Assembly: GCF_014650755.1 (NCBI RefSeq)
Contig: NZ_BMVO01000001.1
Span: 124,001-188,000, forward strand
Direction: 5' to 3'
Length of the DNA: 64,000 nt
Source: Streptomyces chryseus
GTDB lineage: Bacteria; Actinomycetota; Actinomycetes; Streptomycetales; Streptomycetaceae
Of the stretch, positions 18,063 to 26,961 are shown in pieces; within the stretch, counting starts at the first letter, position 1, and each line of letters opens with the position of its first letter. The position numbers and the translations under genes are program-made. Under the pieces are notes generated by a model that saw only the letters and a program-made list of their open reading frames with translations, did not search any database and was not told the DNA's origin.

Positions 18063-19586
18063 TTGTCCAGCAGCAATCCGCTGCGTGACGCTCAGGACCG
18101 ACGGCTCCCGCGTATCGCGGGGCCGTCGGGCCTGGTCATCTTTGGCGTCACGGGCGATTTGTCACGTAAAAAGTTGATGCCTGCCGTCTACGACCTGGCC
18201 AATCGCGGCCTGCTGCCGCCGGGCTTCTCGCTGATCGGCTTCGCCCGCCGCGACTGGGAGAACGAGGACTTCGCCCAGGTCGTCCACGACGCCGTCAAGG
18301 AGCACGCCCGTACGCCCTTCCGTGAGGAGGTCTGGCAGCAGCTCATCCAGGGCATGCGGTTCGTCCAGGGCGACTTCGACGACGACAACGCCTTCGAGAC
18401 GCTGAAGTCGACGATCGCGGAGCTCGACAAGGCGCAGGGCACCGGCGGCAACTTCGCCTTCTACCTGTCCGTGCCGCCGAAGTTCTTCCCCGCGGTGGTC
18501 CAGCAGCTCAAGAAGCACGGGCTCGCCGACCAGAAGGAGGGCTCCTGGCGCCGGGCCGTCATCGAGAAGCCCTTCGGGCACGACCTCGCCTCGGCGCAGG
18601 AGCTCAACCGGATCGTCCACGAGGTCTTCCCGGCCAACGAGGTCTTCCGGATCGACCACTACCTGGGCAAGGAGACGGTCCAGAACATCATGGCGCTGCG
18701 GTTCGCCAACCAGATGTTCGAGCCGCTCTGGAACCGGTCGTACGTCGACCACGTGCAGATCACCATGGCCGAGGACATCGGCATCGGCGGCCGCGCCGGC
18801 TACTACGACGGCATCGGCGCCGCCCGCGACGTCATCCAGAACCACCTGCTCCAGCTCCTCGCGCTGACCGCCATGGAGGAGCCCGCCTCCTTCGACGCGG
18901 ACGCGCTGGTCGCCGAGAAGACCAAGGTGCTCGGCGCGGTCAAGCTGCCGAAGGACCTGGGCCGCGAGACGGTGCGCGGGCAGTACGCGGCGGGCTGGCA
19001 GGGCGGCGAGAAGGCCGTCGGCTACCTCCAGGAAGACGGCATCGACCCCAAGTCGAAGACCGACACCTACGCGGCGATCAAGCTGGAGATCGACAACCGC
19101 CGCTGGGCGGGCGTCCCCTTCTACCTCCGTACGGGCAAGCGCCTCGGCCGCCGCGTCACCGAGATCGCGGTCGTCTTCCAGCGCGCCCCGCACTCCCCCT
19201 TCGACCACACGGCCACCGAGGAACTCGGGCAGAACGCCCTGGTCATCCGCGTCCAGCCGGACGAGGGCGTCACGGTCCGGTTCGGCTCGAAGGTGCCGGG
19301 GACCGCGATGGAGGTGCGGGACGTCTCGATGGACTTCGCGTACGGCGAGTCCTTCACCGAGTCCAGTCCGGAGGCGTACGAACGCCTGATCCTGGACGTG
19401 CTGCTCGGCGACGCCAACCTCTTCCCGCGTCTCGAGGAGGTCGAGCAGTCCTGGCGGATCCTCGACCCGATCGAGGAGTACTGGGACAAGCACGGCAAGC
19501 CCGCGCAGTACCAGGCCGGTACCTGGGGCCCGGTCGAGGCGGACGAAATGCTCGCACGAGACGGACGGAGCTGGCGTCGGCCATGA
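18063..19586 (+). CDS. zwf: glucose-6-phosphate 1-dehydrogenase
   Basis: A 507-residue enzyme oxidising glucose 6-phosphate to 6-phosphogluconolactone with NADP+. The Rossmann motif GVTGDLSRKKLMPAVYDLA, the active-site RIDHYLGKETVQNI and the EKPFGHDLASAQEL motif are present. It starts with a rare TTG at 18063, well supported by GGAGGG at 18050-18055 seven bases upstream, inside the end of tal. Its stop overlaps opcA (ATGA). Confidence 0.96.
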   Translation: MSSSNPLRDAQDRRLPRIAGPSGLVIFGVTGDLSRKKLMPAVYDLANRGLLPPGFSLIGFARRDWENEDFAQVVHDAVKEHARTPFREEVWQQLIQGMRFVQGDFDDDNAFETLKSTIAELDKAQGTGGNFAFYLSVPPKFFPAVVQQLKKHGLADQKEGSWRRAVIEKPFGHDLASAQELNRIVHEVFPANEVFRIDHYLGKETVQNIMALRFANQMFEPLWNRSYVDHVQITMAEDIGIGGRAGYYDGIGAARDVIQNHLLQLLALTAMEEPASFDADALVAEKTKVLGAVKLPKDLGRETVRGQYAAGWQGGEKAVGYLQEDGIDPKSKTDTYAAIKLEIDNRRWAGVPFYLRTGKRLGRRVTEIAVVFQRAPHSPFDHTATEELGQNALVIRVQPDEGVTVRFGSKVPGTAMEVRDVSMDFAYGESFTESSPEAYERLILDVLLGDANLFPRLEEVEQSWRILDPIEEYWDKHGKPAQYQAGTWGPVEADEMLARDGRSWRRP

Positions 19587-20602
19587 AAATCGACCTGACG
19601 GACACCACGTCCAGCAAGATCAACAAGGCTCTGGTCCAGGGCCGCCGCGCCATCGGCACACCGGCCGTGGGCATGGTGCTGACGCTGGTCATCGTCACCG
19701 ACGAGGAGAACGCGTACGACGCGCTCAAGGCGGCCAACGAGGCCTCCCGCGAGCACCCGTCGCGCACCCTCGTCGTCATCAAGCGGGTCTCGCGCTCGCC
19801 GCGCGACCGCGCCCAGGCGCGCCTCGACGCCGAGGTGCGGGTGGGCACTGCGGCGGGCACCGGCGAGACGGTCGTCCTGCGGCTGTACGGCGAGGTCATC
19901 GACCACGCCCAGTCGGTGGTGCTGCCGCTGCTGCTGCCTGACGCGCCCGTCGTGGTGTGGTGGGCGGCCAACGCGCCGCTCGACCCGGCGAACGACCCGC
20001 TCGGCGCGCTCGCCCAGCGCCGGGTCACGGACACGTACGCGGCCGAGCAGCCGGTCGAGGAACTGACGGCGCGCGCCGAGGCGTACACGCCGGGCGACAC
20101 CGACCTGTCGTGGACGCGCATCACGCCGTGGCGCTCGATGCTCGCGGCCGCGCTGGACCAGGTGGAGTGCGAGGTCACCTCGGTCGAGGTGGAGGGCGAG
20201 GGGTACAACCCCAGCGTCGAGCTGCTCGGCATGTGGCTCGCCGACCGGCTCGGCGTACCGGTGAGGCGTTCCGTGTCGTCCGGTCCCGGTCTGACCGGCG
20301 TGACGATGGAGACGAACTGCGGGCCGATCAAACTCGGCCGTTCGGACGGTTCGCTGGCGTCGCTGTCCATCGAGGGGCAGCCGGACCGCGCGGTGGCGCT
20401 CAAGCGGCGGGAGACCGCCGAGCTGATCGCCGAGGAGCTGCGCAGGCTGGACCCGGACGACACGTACGCGTCGGCGCTGAAGTACGGCGTCGAGCGGCTC
20501 GGTGAGCACAACTCCAAGGAGCCGGCGGCGGACAAGCCGGCGGCCGCTTCGGCGAAGAAGACCGCTTCGGGCTCCGCGGCCAAGAAGGCGGCGTCGAAGT
20601 GA
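19583..20602 (+). CDS. opcA: OpcA, glucose-6-phosphate dehydrogenase assembly/effector protein
   Basis: A 339-residue OpcA, a protein of cyanobacteria and actinobacteria that supports or redox-controls G6PDH assembly. The conserved core (DAPVVVWWAANAPLDPANDPLGALAQRR and TDLSWTRITPWRSMLAAALD) is present. The last ~30 residues are Lys/Ala/Ser-rich (KKTASGSAAKKAASK), like a small DNA- or acid-binding tail. It overlaps zwf and pgl by four bases each, so zwf-opcA-pgl translation is coupled. Confidence 0.95.
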   Translation: MKIDLTDTTSSKINKALVQGRRAIGTPAVGMVLTLVIVTDEENAYDALKAANEASREHPSRTLVVIKRVSRSPRDRAQARLDAEVRVGTAAGTGETVVLRLYGEVIDHAQSVVLPLLLPDAPVVVWWAANAPLDPANDPLGALAQRRVTDTYAAEQPVEELTARAEAYTPGDTDLSWTRITPWRSMLAAALDQVECEVTSVEVEGEGYNPSVELLGMWLADRLGVPVRRSVSSGPGLTGVTMETNCGPIKLGRSDGSLASLSIEGQPDRAVALKRRETAELIAEELRRLDPDDTYASALKYGVERLGEHNSKEPAADKPAAASAKKTASGSAAKKAASK

Positions 20603-21381
20603 GCACACCGCAGCTCGTCGTCCACCACGACAAGGAGCTGATGGCGCAGGCCGCCGCGGCCCGGCTGATCACGAAGGTCGTGGACGCCCAGGCCACGCGC
20701 GGGGCGGCGTCGGTCGTGCTGACCGGCGGGCGCAACGGCAACGGTCTGCTGGCCGCGCTGGCCTCGTCGCCGGCGCGGGACGCGGTCGACTGGTCGCGGC
20801 TCGACCTGTGGTGGGGCGACGAGCGCTTCCTCCCCGAGGGTGACCCCGAGCGCAACGTCACCCAGGCGCGCGAGGCACTGCTGGACGCGGTGCCGCTGGA
20901 CCCGGCCCGGGTGCACGCGATGCCCGCCTCGGACGGGAGGTTCGGCGACGACGCGGACGCGGCGGCGGCCGGGTACGCCGCGGAGCTGGCCTCGGTCGCC
21001 GGGTCCGAGGACCACGGCCCGGTGCCGACGTTCGACGTACTGATGCTGGGCGTCGGTCCCGACACCCACGTCGCGTCGCTGTTCCCGGAGCTGCCCGCGG
21101 TCCGCGAGACGGAGCGCACGGTGGTGGGCGTGCACGGCGCGCCCAAGCCGCCGCCCACCCGCATCACCCTCACGCTGCCCGCGATCCGCGCGGCGCGCGA
21201 GGTGTGGCTGCTGGCGGCGGGCGAGGACAAGGCGAAGGCGGCGGCCCTCGCGCTGTCCGGCGCCGGGGAGATCCAGGCCCCGGCGGCGGGCGCGTACGGC
21301 CGTCGCCGCACGCTGTGGCTGCTGGACGACGCGGCGGCCTCCGAGCTGCCGCGCGAGCTCTACCGTCCGGCCATTCCCTGA
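20599..21381 (+). CDS. pgl: 6-phosphogluconolactonase
   Basis: A 260-residue DevB/Pgl-type lactonase hydrolysing 6-phosphogluconolactone, the product of Zwf. Motifs include LTGGRNGNGLLAAL, LDLWWGDERFLPEGDPERNVTQ and MLGVGPDTHVASLFP, shared with the glucosamine-6-phosphate isomerase fold. It starts at GTG overlapping the opcA stop (GTGA). It ends the pentose phosphate operon before a strong terminator. Confidence 0.95.
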   Translation: MSTPQLVVHHDKELMAQAAAARLITKVVDAQATRGAASVVLTGGRNGNGLLAALASSPARDAVDWSRLDLWWGDERFLPEGDPERNVTQAREALLDAVPLDPARVHAMPASDGRFGDDADAAAAGYAAELASVAGSEDHGPVPTFDVLMLGVGPDTHVASLFPELPAVRETERTVVGVHGAPKPPPTRITLTLPAIRAAREVWLLAAGEDKAKAAALALSGAGEIQAPAAGAYGRRRTLWLLDDAAASELPRELYRPAIP

Positions 21382-21396
21382 CGGGGAGCCACCGCG

Positions 21397-21440
21397 TGAC
21401 GAAGGCCCGGACCGCCTCACGGCGGTCCGGGCCTTCGTCA
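21397..21440. terminator. bidirectional terminator hairpin
   Basis: A perfect 20-bp stem (21397-21416 with 21421-21440) and a TCAC loop lie between the convergent pgl gene and the sugar ABC permease. Confidence 0.9.
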
Positions 21441-21451
21441 TGGGCGTGCGG

Positions 21452-22324
21452 TTACTTGACCGAGCCGGCCATGACGCCCTGCACGAAGTGCCGCTGGAAG
21501 GCGAAGAAGACCGCCACCGGCACGACGAGCGAGAGGAACGCGCCGGGTGCCAGCACGTCGATGTTGCTGCCGAACTGCCGTATCTGGGACTGGAGCGCCA
21601 CCGTGAGCGGCTGCGAGGCGCTGTCCGCGAAGAGGAGGGCGACCAGCATGTCGTTCCAGACCCACAGGAACTGGAAGATGGCCAGGCTGGCGAGGGCGGG
21701 GCGGCCCACGGGCAGGACCAGTTGAACGAAGATGCGCCACTCGCTTCCGCCGTCCATGCGCGCCGCCTCCAGCATCTCGCGCGGGATCTCGGCGAAGTAG
21801 TTCCGCAGCAGGAAGATGGCGAACGGCAGCCCGTACGCGACGTGGAACAGCACGACGCCGGGGATGGTGCCGAAGAGCCCGAGCTGCCCGAACAGCTTGG
21901 CCACGGGCAGCAGTCCGACCTGCACGGGCACCACGAGCAGCGCCACGACCACCAGGAACAGCGCGTCCCGGCCCGGGAACTCCAGCCAGGCGAAGGCGTA
22001 CGCGGCGAGTGCCGAGAGTACGACGACCAGCGTGGTGGCGGGCACCGAGATGAGCACGGTGTTCCAGAACGCCTGGGTGATGCCCGTGTCGGCGAGCAGC
22101 GTGCTGTAGTTGTCGAACGACAGCTGTCCCGGTTCGGCCAGCGCGGTCCACCAGCCGCTGCCCGCGTTGTCCCGCTCGGAGCGGAGCGAGGACAGGAAGA
22201 GCCCCGCCAGCGGTGTGATCCAGATCAGTCCCACGACGACCAGCACGGCCTGGACCACTCCGCTGCTCAGTCCGCGGGTCAGCCGCGCGGGCCAGGCCCG
22301 GCGCGGGTCGGTGGAGGTGGTCAT
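21452..22324 (-). CDS. sugar ABC importer permease (MalG type)
   Basis: A 290-residue inner-membrane permease with six helices. The EAA motif, which docks the ATPase, reads EAARMDGGSEWRIFVQLVLPVGRPAL. Its start overlaps the stop of the MalF-type gene (ATGA). No ATPase gene is present; Streptomyces sugar importers commonly share the MsiK ATPase encoded elsewhere. With the neighbouring alpha-glucosidase it probably takes up maltose-, trehalose- or isomaltose-like sugars. Confidence 0.93.
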   Translation of the reverse strand: MTTSTDPRRAWPARLTRGLSSGVVQAVLVVVGLIWITPLAGLFLSSLRSERDNAGSGWWTALAEPGQLSFDNYSTLLADTGITQAFWNTVLISVPATTLVVVLSALAAYAFAWLEFPGRDALFLVVVALLVVPVQVGLLPVAKLFGQLGLFGTIPGVVLFHVAYGLPFAIFLLRNYFAEIPREMLEAARMDGGSEWRIFVQLVLPVGRPALASLAIFQFLWVWNDMLVALLFADSASQPLTVALQSQIRQFGSNIDVLAPGAFLSLVVPVAVFFAFQRHFVQGVMAGSVK

Positions 22325-23700
22325 GACTGACTCCTGCGGAAGCGGCGGACGTTGAAGAGCATGGCGGGGACCACCAGCACCAGCAGAAGCACCCCGAGCG
22401 CGCTGCCGAGCCCCTGGTCCTGGCCGCCGCCGAAGGACACCAGCCACATCTGGGTGGCCAGTACGGTGGCTTCCTCCTGCACCGGGCCGGGCGCGATGAT
22501 GTAGACGAGGTCGAAGACCTTCATCACGTTGATCACCAGCGTCACGAAGACCACGGTCAGCACCGGGGCGAGCAGCGGCACCGTGATCCTGCGGAAGATC
22601 TGCCACTCGTTCGCCCCGTCCATCCGGGCCGCCTCCAGGGTCTCCCGGGGCAGGGCGGAGAGCCCGGCGCCGATGAGCACCATCGCGAAGCCGGTCCAGA
22701 TCCACAGGTACGCGCCGATGACGGCCGGTGTGACGAGGGCGGGCCCGAGCCAGGAGACGCCCTCGTACGGCGGGGCGAAGTTCTCCGCGGGCAGCCGCAG
22801 TTCGTAGGAACCGGCGGCAAGGCCCGCGAAGCGGAAGGAGCCGTCGGCCCCGGTGGTGGCCCGCGCGGCCACCTTGCCGTCGCGCACCGCCTCGACGGCC
22901 ATCTCCGGCAGTCCGCTCTCCTTCACGTCGACCGTGCCCTGTTCGCCGCCCCCGCCGGGGGTGAAGTCCAGGTAGACGACGCCGCGCAGCTCGTCCGGTC
23001 CGGGTTCGGCGCCCGCCGCGCCCCGGGCGGGCACGGCCCCCGCGGGCAGTTCGTCCGGCCGTACGCCGACGAGTGGGAGGTTCACGGTGTGCCCGGGGCG
23101 CGCCGCGTCGGTCGTACGGAAGGAGCCGTCCCCGGTCTTGGTGAGTCCCTGTCCGTCGCGGGCGCGGGCGGTGGGATAGGAGGAGGTGTCCTGGAAGGTG
23201 CCGTGGACGCCGACCGCCACCGCGTTGAGCACGCCCCGGTCGGGGTCCTCCTCGTACGCGAGCCGGAAGATGATGCCGGCGGCGAGGAAGGAGACCGCCA
23301 TCGGCAGGAAGAGCAGCAGCTTGAAGGCGGTCGCCCAGCGGACCTTCTCGGTGAGTACGGCGAGGATCAGCCCGAGGCCGGTCAGCAGGGTGGGGGCGAC
23401 GACCACCCAGATGGTGCTGTTGCGGATTGCTTTGAGCGTGGCCGGGTCGCGGAACATCTCGGTGTAGTTGTCGCCGCCGACGAAGCGGGTGCCGGTGGCG
23501 TCGAAGAAGCTGCGCCCGACGGAGAAGAGCATCGGGTAGACGACCAGTACGCCGAGCAGCAGCAGGGCGGGAAGGGCGAACACCACGGCCACGAACCAGC
23601 GGCGGCGGGTGGCACCGCGCCGGGACCGGGTGCCGGACGGCGGCGGGCCGGCCGGGGAGGACCGGGCGGGGGTACGGGAGGGGCTCGTGAGGGCGGTCAT
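22321..23700 (-). CDS. sugar ABC importer permease (MalF type) with inserted Cna-B/CarboxypepD-like domain
   Basis: A 459-residue permease, about 150 residues longer than most MalF-type subunits in this order. Residues 35-150 and 318-459 are the usual helices, with the EAA motif EAARMDGANEWQIFRRITVPLL. The extra part, about residues 165-310, sits in one external loop. Residues 255-308 (GTVDVKESGLPEMAVEAV...TGADGSFRFAGLAAGSYELRLP) have the pattern of a carboxypeptidase-regulatory-like beta-sandwich. E. coli MalF also carries a periplasmic loop domain (P2) that contacts the binding protein, so a similar role is possible; homology between the two is not implied. Confidence 0.9.
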   Translation of the reverse strand: MTALTSPSRTPARSSPAGPPPSGTRSRRGATRRRWFVAVVFALPALLLLGVLVVYPMLFSVGRSFFDATGTRFVGGDNYTEMFRDPATLKAIRNSTIWVVVAPTLLTGLGLILAVLTEKVRWATAFKLLLFLPMAVSFLAAGIIFRLAYEEDPDRGVLNAVAVGVHGTFQDTSSYPTARARDGQGLTKTGDGSFRTTDAARPGHTVNLPLVGVRPDELPAGAVPARGAAGAEPGPDELRGVVYLDFTPGGGGEQGTVDVKESGLPEMAVEAVRDGKVAARATTGADGSFRFAGLAAGSYELRLPAENFAPPYEGVSWLGPALVTPAVIGAYLWIWTGFAMVLIGAGLSALPRETLEAARMDGANEWQIFRRITVPLLAPVLTVVFVTLVINVMKVFDLVYIIAPGPVQEEATVLATQMWLVSFGGGQDQGLGSALGVLLLVLVVPAMLFNVRRFRRSQS

Positions 23701-23712
23701 GGCTGTTGGCCC

Positions 23713-25044
23713 TCAGTTCTTGAAGGCCTTGGCCGCCGCGGCTTCGAGCGCGGCGGCGGTGCCCTTCGGGTCGGCCGGGTCGCGCAGGAAGTCCTGGAGG
23801 ATCTTCCACTCCCCCATGCCCTTGGTGCCGCCGAAGGCCGCCGGGGCCTGGTCCGACATGTCGAAGCGGACCGTGTCGCCCGCGTCGACGAGCGACTTGG
23901 CGATGGTGCGCGCGGTGTCGTCGCCGTAGGCGGCGGGGTCGGCCTTCTTGTTGGGCGAGAGGAAGCCGCCCTCGGCGGCCCAGACCTCCGCCGCCCCGGG
24001 GGTGGCGAGGTAGTCCATCAGCGCCATGGCGGCCTTGCGGTTGCGGCCGTCCTTCAGGACCACCGCGGCGTCGCCGCCGCTGACCACCGGCGCCTTGCCG
24101 CCGTCCACGGCGGGGAACGGGAAGAAGGCGGCGTCCTCGCCGACCTTCCTGCCGTGCTCCTCCTTGGCTATGGAGCCGACGAAGTCGCCCTCGAAGACCA
24201 TCGCGGCCTCGGGTTCGGCGCCGAAGACCTGCCCGACGGAGCTGGGGAAGTCGGTGCTGAGCGCGCCGGACCTGCCGCCCGCGACCAGGTCCTTGTCGGA
24301 GAACAGCTTGCCGAGCGTGGTGAGGGCCTTGACGACACTCGGGTCGGTCCACGGCAGCTTGTGGGCGGCGAGCCGGTCGTACTTCTCGGGGCCCGCCTGG
24401 GAGAGGTAGATGTTCTCGAACCAGTCGGTGAGCGTCCAGCCGTCCTCACCGGCGACGGCGAAGGCGGGCAGTCCGGAGTCGGCGACCGTGGCGGAGCTCT
24501 TCAGCATCTCGGCGTACGACTTCGGCGGCTTGACGCCCGCCTGGTCGAGGGCGTCCGGGCTGTACCAGACCGTCGACTTGTGGGCGGCCTTGAAGTAGAG
24601 GCCGTAGAAGTCGCCGTCGACGGTGCCGTAGTTCTTCCAGACCGGCGCGAAGTTGTCGGTGACGGTCTGCTCGGTCTTCTTGCCCAGCGGCTGGAGCCAG
24701 CCCTTGCGCGCGAACTGCTGCAGCACGCCCACCTGCGGCACCATCACCACGTCGGGGGCGTTGCCACCCTCGATCTTGCTGCCGACGACGGTGGAGACGT
24801 TGTCGCCGGTGGAGATGAACTCGACCTTGGCGCCGGTCTTCTCGGAGAAGGCGTCGAGCACCTTGCGGAAGTTCTTCTGTTCGGTGCCGGACCACACACC
24901 GGCGACGACCACCTTGCTGCCGTCGAGCTTCCCGCCGCCGCTTCCGGCGGGGGCGATGTCACCGCCGCCGCACGCGGTCGCGCCGAGCGCGAGGGCGAGC
25001 GCCGAGGAGCAGGCGGCCACGGTCCGTCGTTGCAGTCTCATCAT
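23713..25044 (-). CDS. sugar-binding lipoprotein of ABC importer
   Basis: A 443-residue extracellular solute-binding protein (family 1). It has a lipoprotein signal ending at a clear lipobox (LALGATACGGG, Cys25 with this start). The mature protein shows the binding-protein pattern VVVAGVWSGTEQKNFRKVLDAFSEKTG and VGSKIEGGNAPDVVMVPQVG. The ATG at 25042-25044 has AAGGA six bases upstream; a second ATG follows directly. It is followed by malF- and malG-type genes and preceded 33 bases upstream by the glucosidase, as one operon. Confidence 0.93.
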   Translation of the reverse strand: MMRLQRRTVAACSSALALALGATACGGGDIAPAGSGGGKLDGSKVVVAGVWSGTEQKNFRKVLDAFSEKTGAKVEFISTGDNVSTVVGSKIEGGNAPDVVMVPQVGVLQQFARKGWLQPLGKKTEQTVTDNFAPVWKNYGTVDGDFYGLYFKAAHKSTVWYSPDALDQAGVKPPKSYAEMLKSSATVADSGLPAFAVAGEDGWTLTDWFENIYLSQAGPEKYDRLAAHKLPWTDPSVVKALTTLGKLFSDKDLVAGGRSGALSTDFPSSVGQVFGAEPEAAMVFEGDFVGSIAKEEHGRKVGEDAAFFPFPAVDGGKAPVVSGGDAAVVLKDGRNRKAAMALMDYLATPGAAEVWAAEGGFLSPNKKADPAAYGDDTARTIAKSLVDAGDTVRFDMSDQAPAAFGGTKGMGEWKILQDFLRDPADPKGTAAALEAAAAKAFKN

Positions 25045-25077
25045 GGCTGTTCCTTCCGAAGGGTGGAGAGGGAGGGG

Positions 25078-26745
25078 TCACAGGGCGGCGCTGTCACTGA
25101 TCCACCAGGCGGCGGTGGATCCGGGCAGTACGCCGTTGACGATGGGGCCGCTGGCCAGCAGCGGGGTGCCGGCGACCGGGGCCGGGACCGGGCCGGTGCC
25201 GAAGTTGACGGCGCACACCAGCCCGTCGCCCCGGACGAAGGCGAGCACCTCGGGCGGGCTCTCCAGCCAGCGCAGGCCGCCCTCGGCGAACTGCGGCAGG
25301 CCGCGCCGCAGTTGCAGGCCGTCGCGGTAGAGGTGCCAGAAGGAGCGGGTGTCGGCGAGCGCCCGGTCGGTGGCGTGCTCGGCGAACCATTCGGGCTGCG
25401 GCAGCCACGGCCTGGCTCCCTCCGTGCCGGAGGTGAAGCCGAACGGGGAGGCGTGTCCGGACCACGGGAGCGGGACCCGGCAGCCGTCACGGATGCGCTT
25501 GCGGCTGCCCGTACGGCGGAATATCGGGTCGGTCAGGACGTCGTCCGGCAGGTCCACGACCTCGGGCAGGCCGAGCTCCTCGCCCTGGTAGATGTACGCC
25601 GAACCCGGCAGCGCCATCATCAGCAGCGCGGCGGCCCTCGCGCGCGCCGAGCCGAGGCCGCTGCCCCCGGTACCGGACTCGCCGTAGCGGGTGACGGTGC
25701 GTACCTGGTCGTGGTTGTTGAGGACCCACGTGACCGTGGAGCCGGTGCCCGCGATGTCCTGCATCGCTCCGGAGATGATCTTCTGGAACGCGTCGGCGTC
25801 CCAGGGGGCGCCGAGCAGGTCGAAGAAGAACGCCTGGTGCAGCTCGTCGGGGCGTACGTACAGGGCGTGCTCGCGGGGGGTGGGCACGGAGACCTCGCCC
25901 ACCAGCAGCCGTTCCCGGCCGTCCCTCGCGGCGTACTCCTCGCAGACGGCGCGCCAGCGGCGCCACACGTCGTGCACCTCGGGCTGGTTCCAGGCGAGCG
26001 GGTTGACGGAGTCGCGGGTCCGCTCGTCGGCCTCGGGGTCCGGGGAGTCGGGGAGTTCGGGGTGCTTGAAGAGTCCCGCCGCGACGTCGATGCGGAAGCC
26101 GTCGACGCCCCGGTCCAGCCAGAAGCGCAGGACGTGCTCGAAGTGGGCGCCGACCTCCGGGTTGCGCCAGTTCAGGTCGGGCTGCTCGGGGGTGAACATG
26201 TGGAGGTACCACTGGCCCGGAGTGCCGTCGGCTTCGACGACGCGCGACCAGGCGGGGCCGCCGAACATCGCCCGCCAGTTGTTGGGCGGCTCCTCGCCGT
26301 CCGGGCCCCTGCCGTCGGCGAAGTGGAAGCGGGCGCGGGCCACGCTGCCGGGGCCGGCGGCCAGTGCCTCGCGGAACCAGACGTGCTCGCTGGAGCAGTG
26401 GTTGGGGACGATGTCCAGCAGCACCTTGACGCCGAGCCGCCGGGCGGCGGTGACCAGCAGGTCGAACTCGGCGAGATCACCGAAGACCGGGTCGACGTCG
26501 CAGTAGTCGGCGACGTCGTAGCCGTGGTCGTGCTGCGGCGAGGGGTAGAACGGGCTCAGCCAGATGCCGTCGACGCCGAGCTTCTTGAGGTACGGAAGCC
26601 CCGCCCGTACGCCGGCCAGGTCGCCGATGCCGTCGCCGGTGCTGTCCAGGAAGCTGCGGACGTACACCTGGTAGATCACCGCGTCCCGCCACCAGTGGTG
26701 CGCGACGCGAAGGGGGAGGCCGTTGTCGGCCGGGGCAGTGAGCAT
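25078..26745 (-). CDS. GH13 alpha-glucosidase (oligo-1,6-/alpha-1,4-glucosidase type)
   Basis: A 555-residue GH13 enzyme of the alpha-glucosidase branch. All catalytic residues are visible: nucleophile Asp220 (VDGFRIDVAAG), acid/base Glu284 (LLVGEVSV) and transition-state Asp346 (LNNHDQVRT). The N-terminal GDGIGDLAGVRAGLPYLKKLGVDGIWLSPFYPSP segment is typical. No signal peptide, so it should hydrolyse imported malto- or isomalto-oligosaccharides inside the cell. It leads the operon glucosidase - binding protein - malF - malG. A GTG directly before the ATG (26746-26748) is an alternative start. Confidence 0.93.
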   Translation of the reverse strand: MLTAPADNGLPLRVAHHWWRDAVIYQVYVRSFLDSTGDGIGDLAGVRAGLPYLKKLGVDGIWLSPFYPSPQHDHGYDVADYCDVDPVFGDLAEFDLLVTAARRLGVKVLLDIVPNHCSSEHVWFREALAAGPGSVARARFHFADGRGPDGEEPPNNWRAMFGGPAWSRVVEADGTPGQWYLHMFTPEQPDLNWRNPEVGAHFEHVLRFWLDRGVDGFRIDVAAGLFKHPELPDSPDPEADERTRDSVNPLAWNQPEVHDVWRRWRAVCEEYAARDGRERLLVGEVSVPTPREHALYVRPDELHQAFFFDLLGAPWDADAFQKIISGAMQDIAGTGSTVTWVLNNHDQVRTVTRYGESGTGGSGLGSARARAAALLMMALPGSAYIYQGEELGLPEVVDLPDDVLTDPIFRRTGSRKRIRDGCRVPLPWSGHASPFGFTSGTEGARPWLPQPEWFAEHATDRALADTRSFWHLYRDGLQLRRGLPQFAEGGLRWLESPPEVLAFVRGDGLVCAVNFGTGPVPAPVAGTPLLASGPIVNGVLPGSTAAWWISDSAAL

Positions 26746-26811
26746 CACCCGTTGACCTGTTCCTACTTGTGCGAGCGGGAGCGCCCAGACGTCCAGCGCG
26801 GCCGCCCCCCG

Positions 26812-26852
26812 TTATGCATGCATGTTAAGTAGGTGTGACGAGAGGGTGTCAA
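26812..26852 (-). promoter_or_regulatory. candidate promoter/operator of the glucosidase-ABC operon
   Basis: On the minus strand a perfect -35 TTGACA (26847-26852) is followed by TACTTA about 15 bases on and then by the inverted repeat at 26812-26828 (TTATGCATGCATGTTAA, core ATGCATGCAT). Sugar operons of this type are usually controlled by LacI-family repressors binding palindromes near the start point, but no LacI gene is in the window. A second TAACATG motif occurs at 26919-26925. Confidence 0.4.
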
Positions 26853-26961
26853 CGATGCGGCAGAAAGCTGCCTGGAGTTACGTGGGAATGTCCCGATACT
26901 CGATAGAGCTCAGATACCTAACATGTAACCAAGACGATGCCGGGCGAGCACCCGGAAGGTC

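Noticed and set aside
23089..26832. A 1247-residue plus-strand reading frame over the sugar ABC genes
   Set aside because: Lies opposite four well-recognised genes and lacks any domain.
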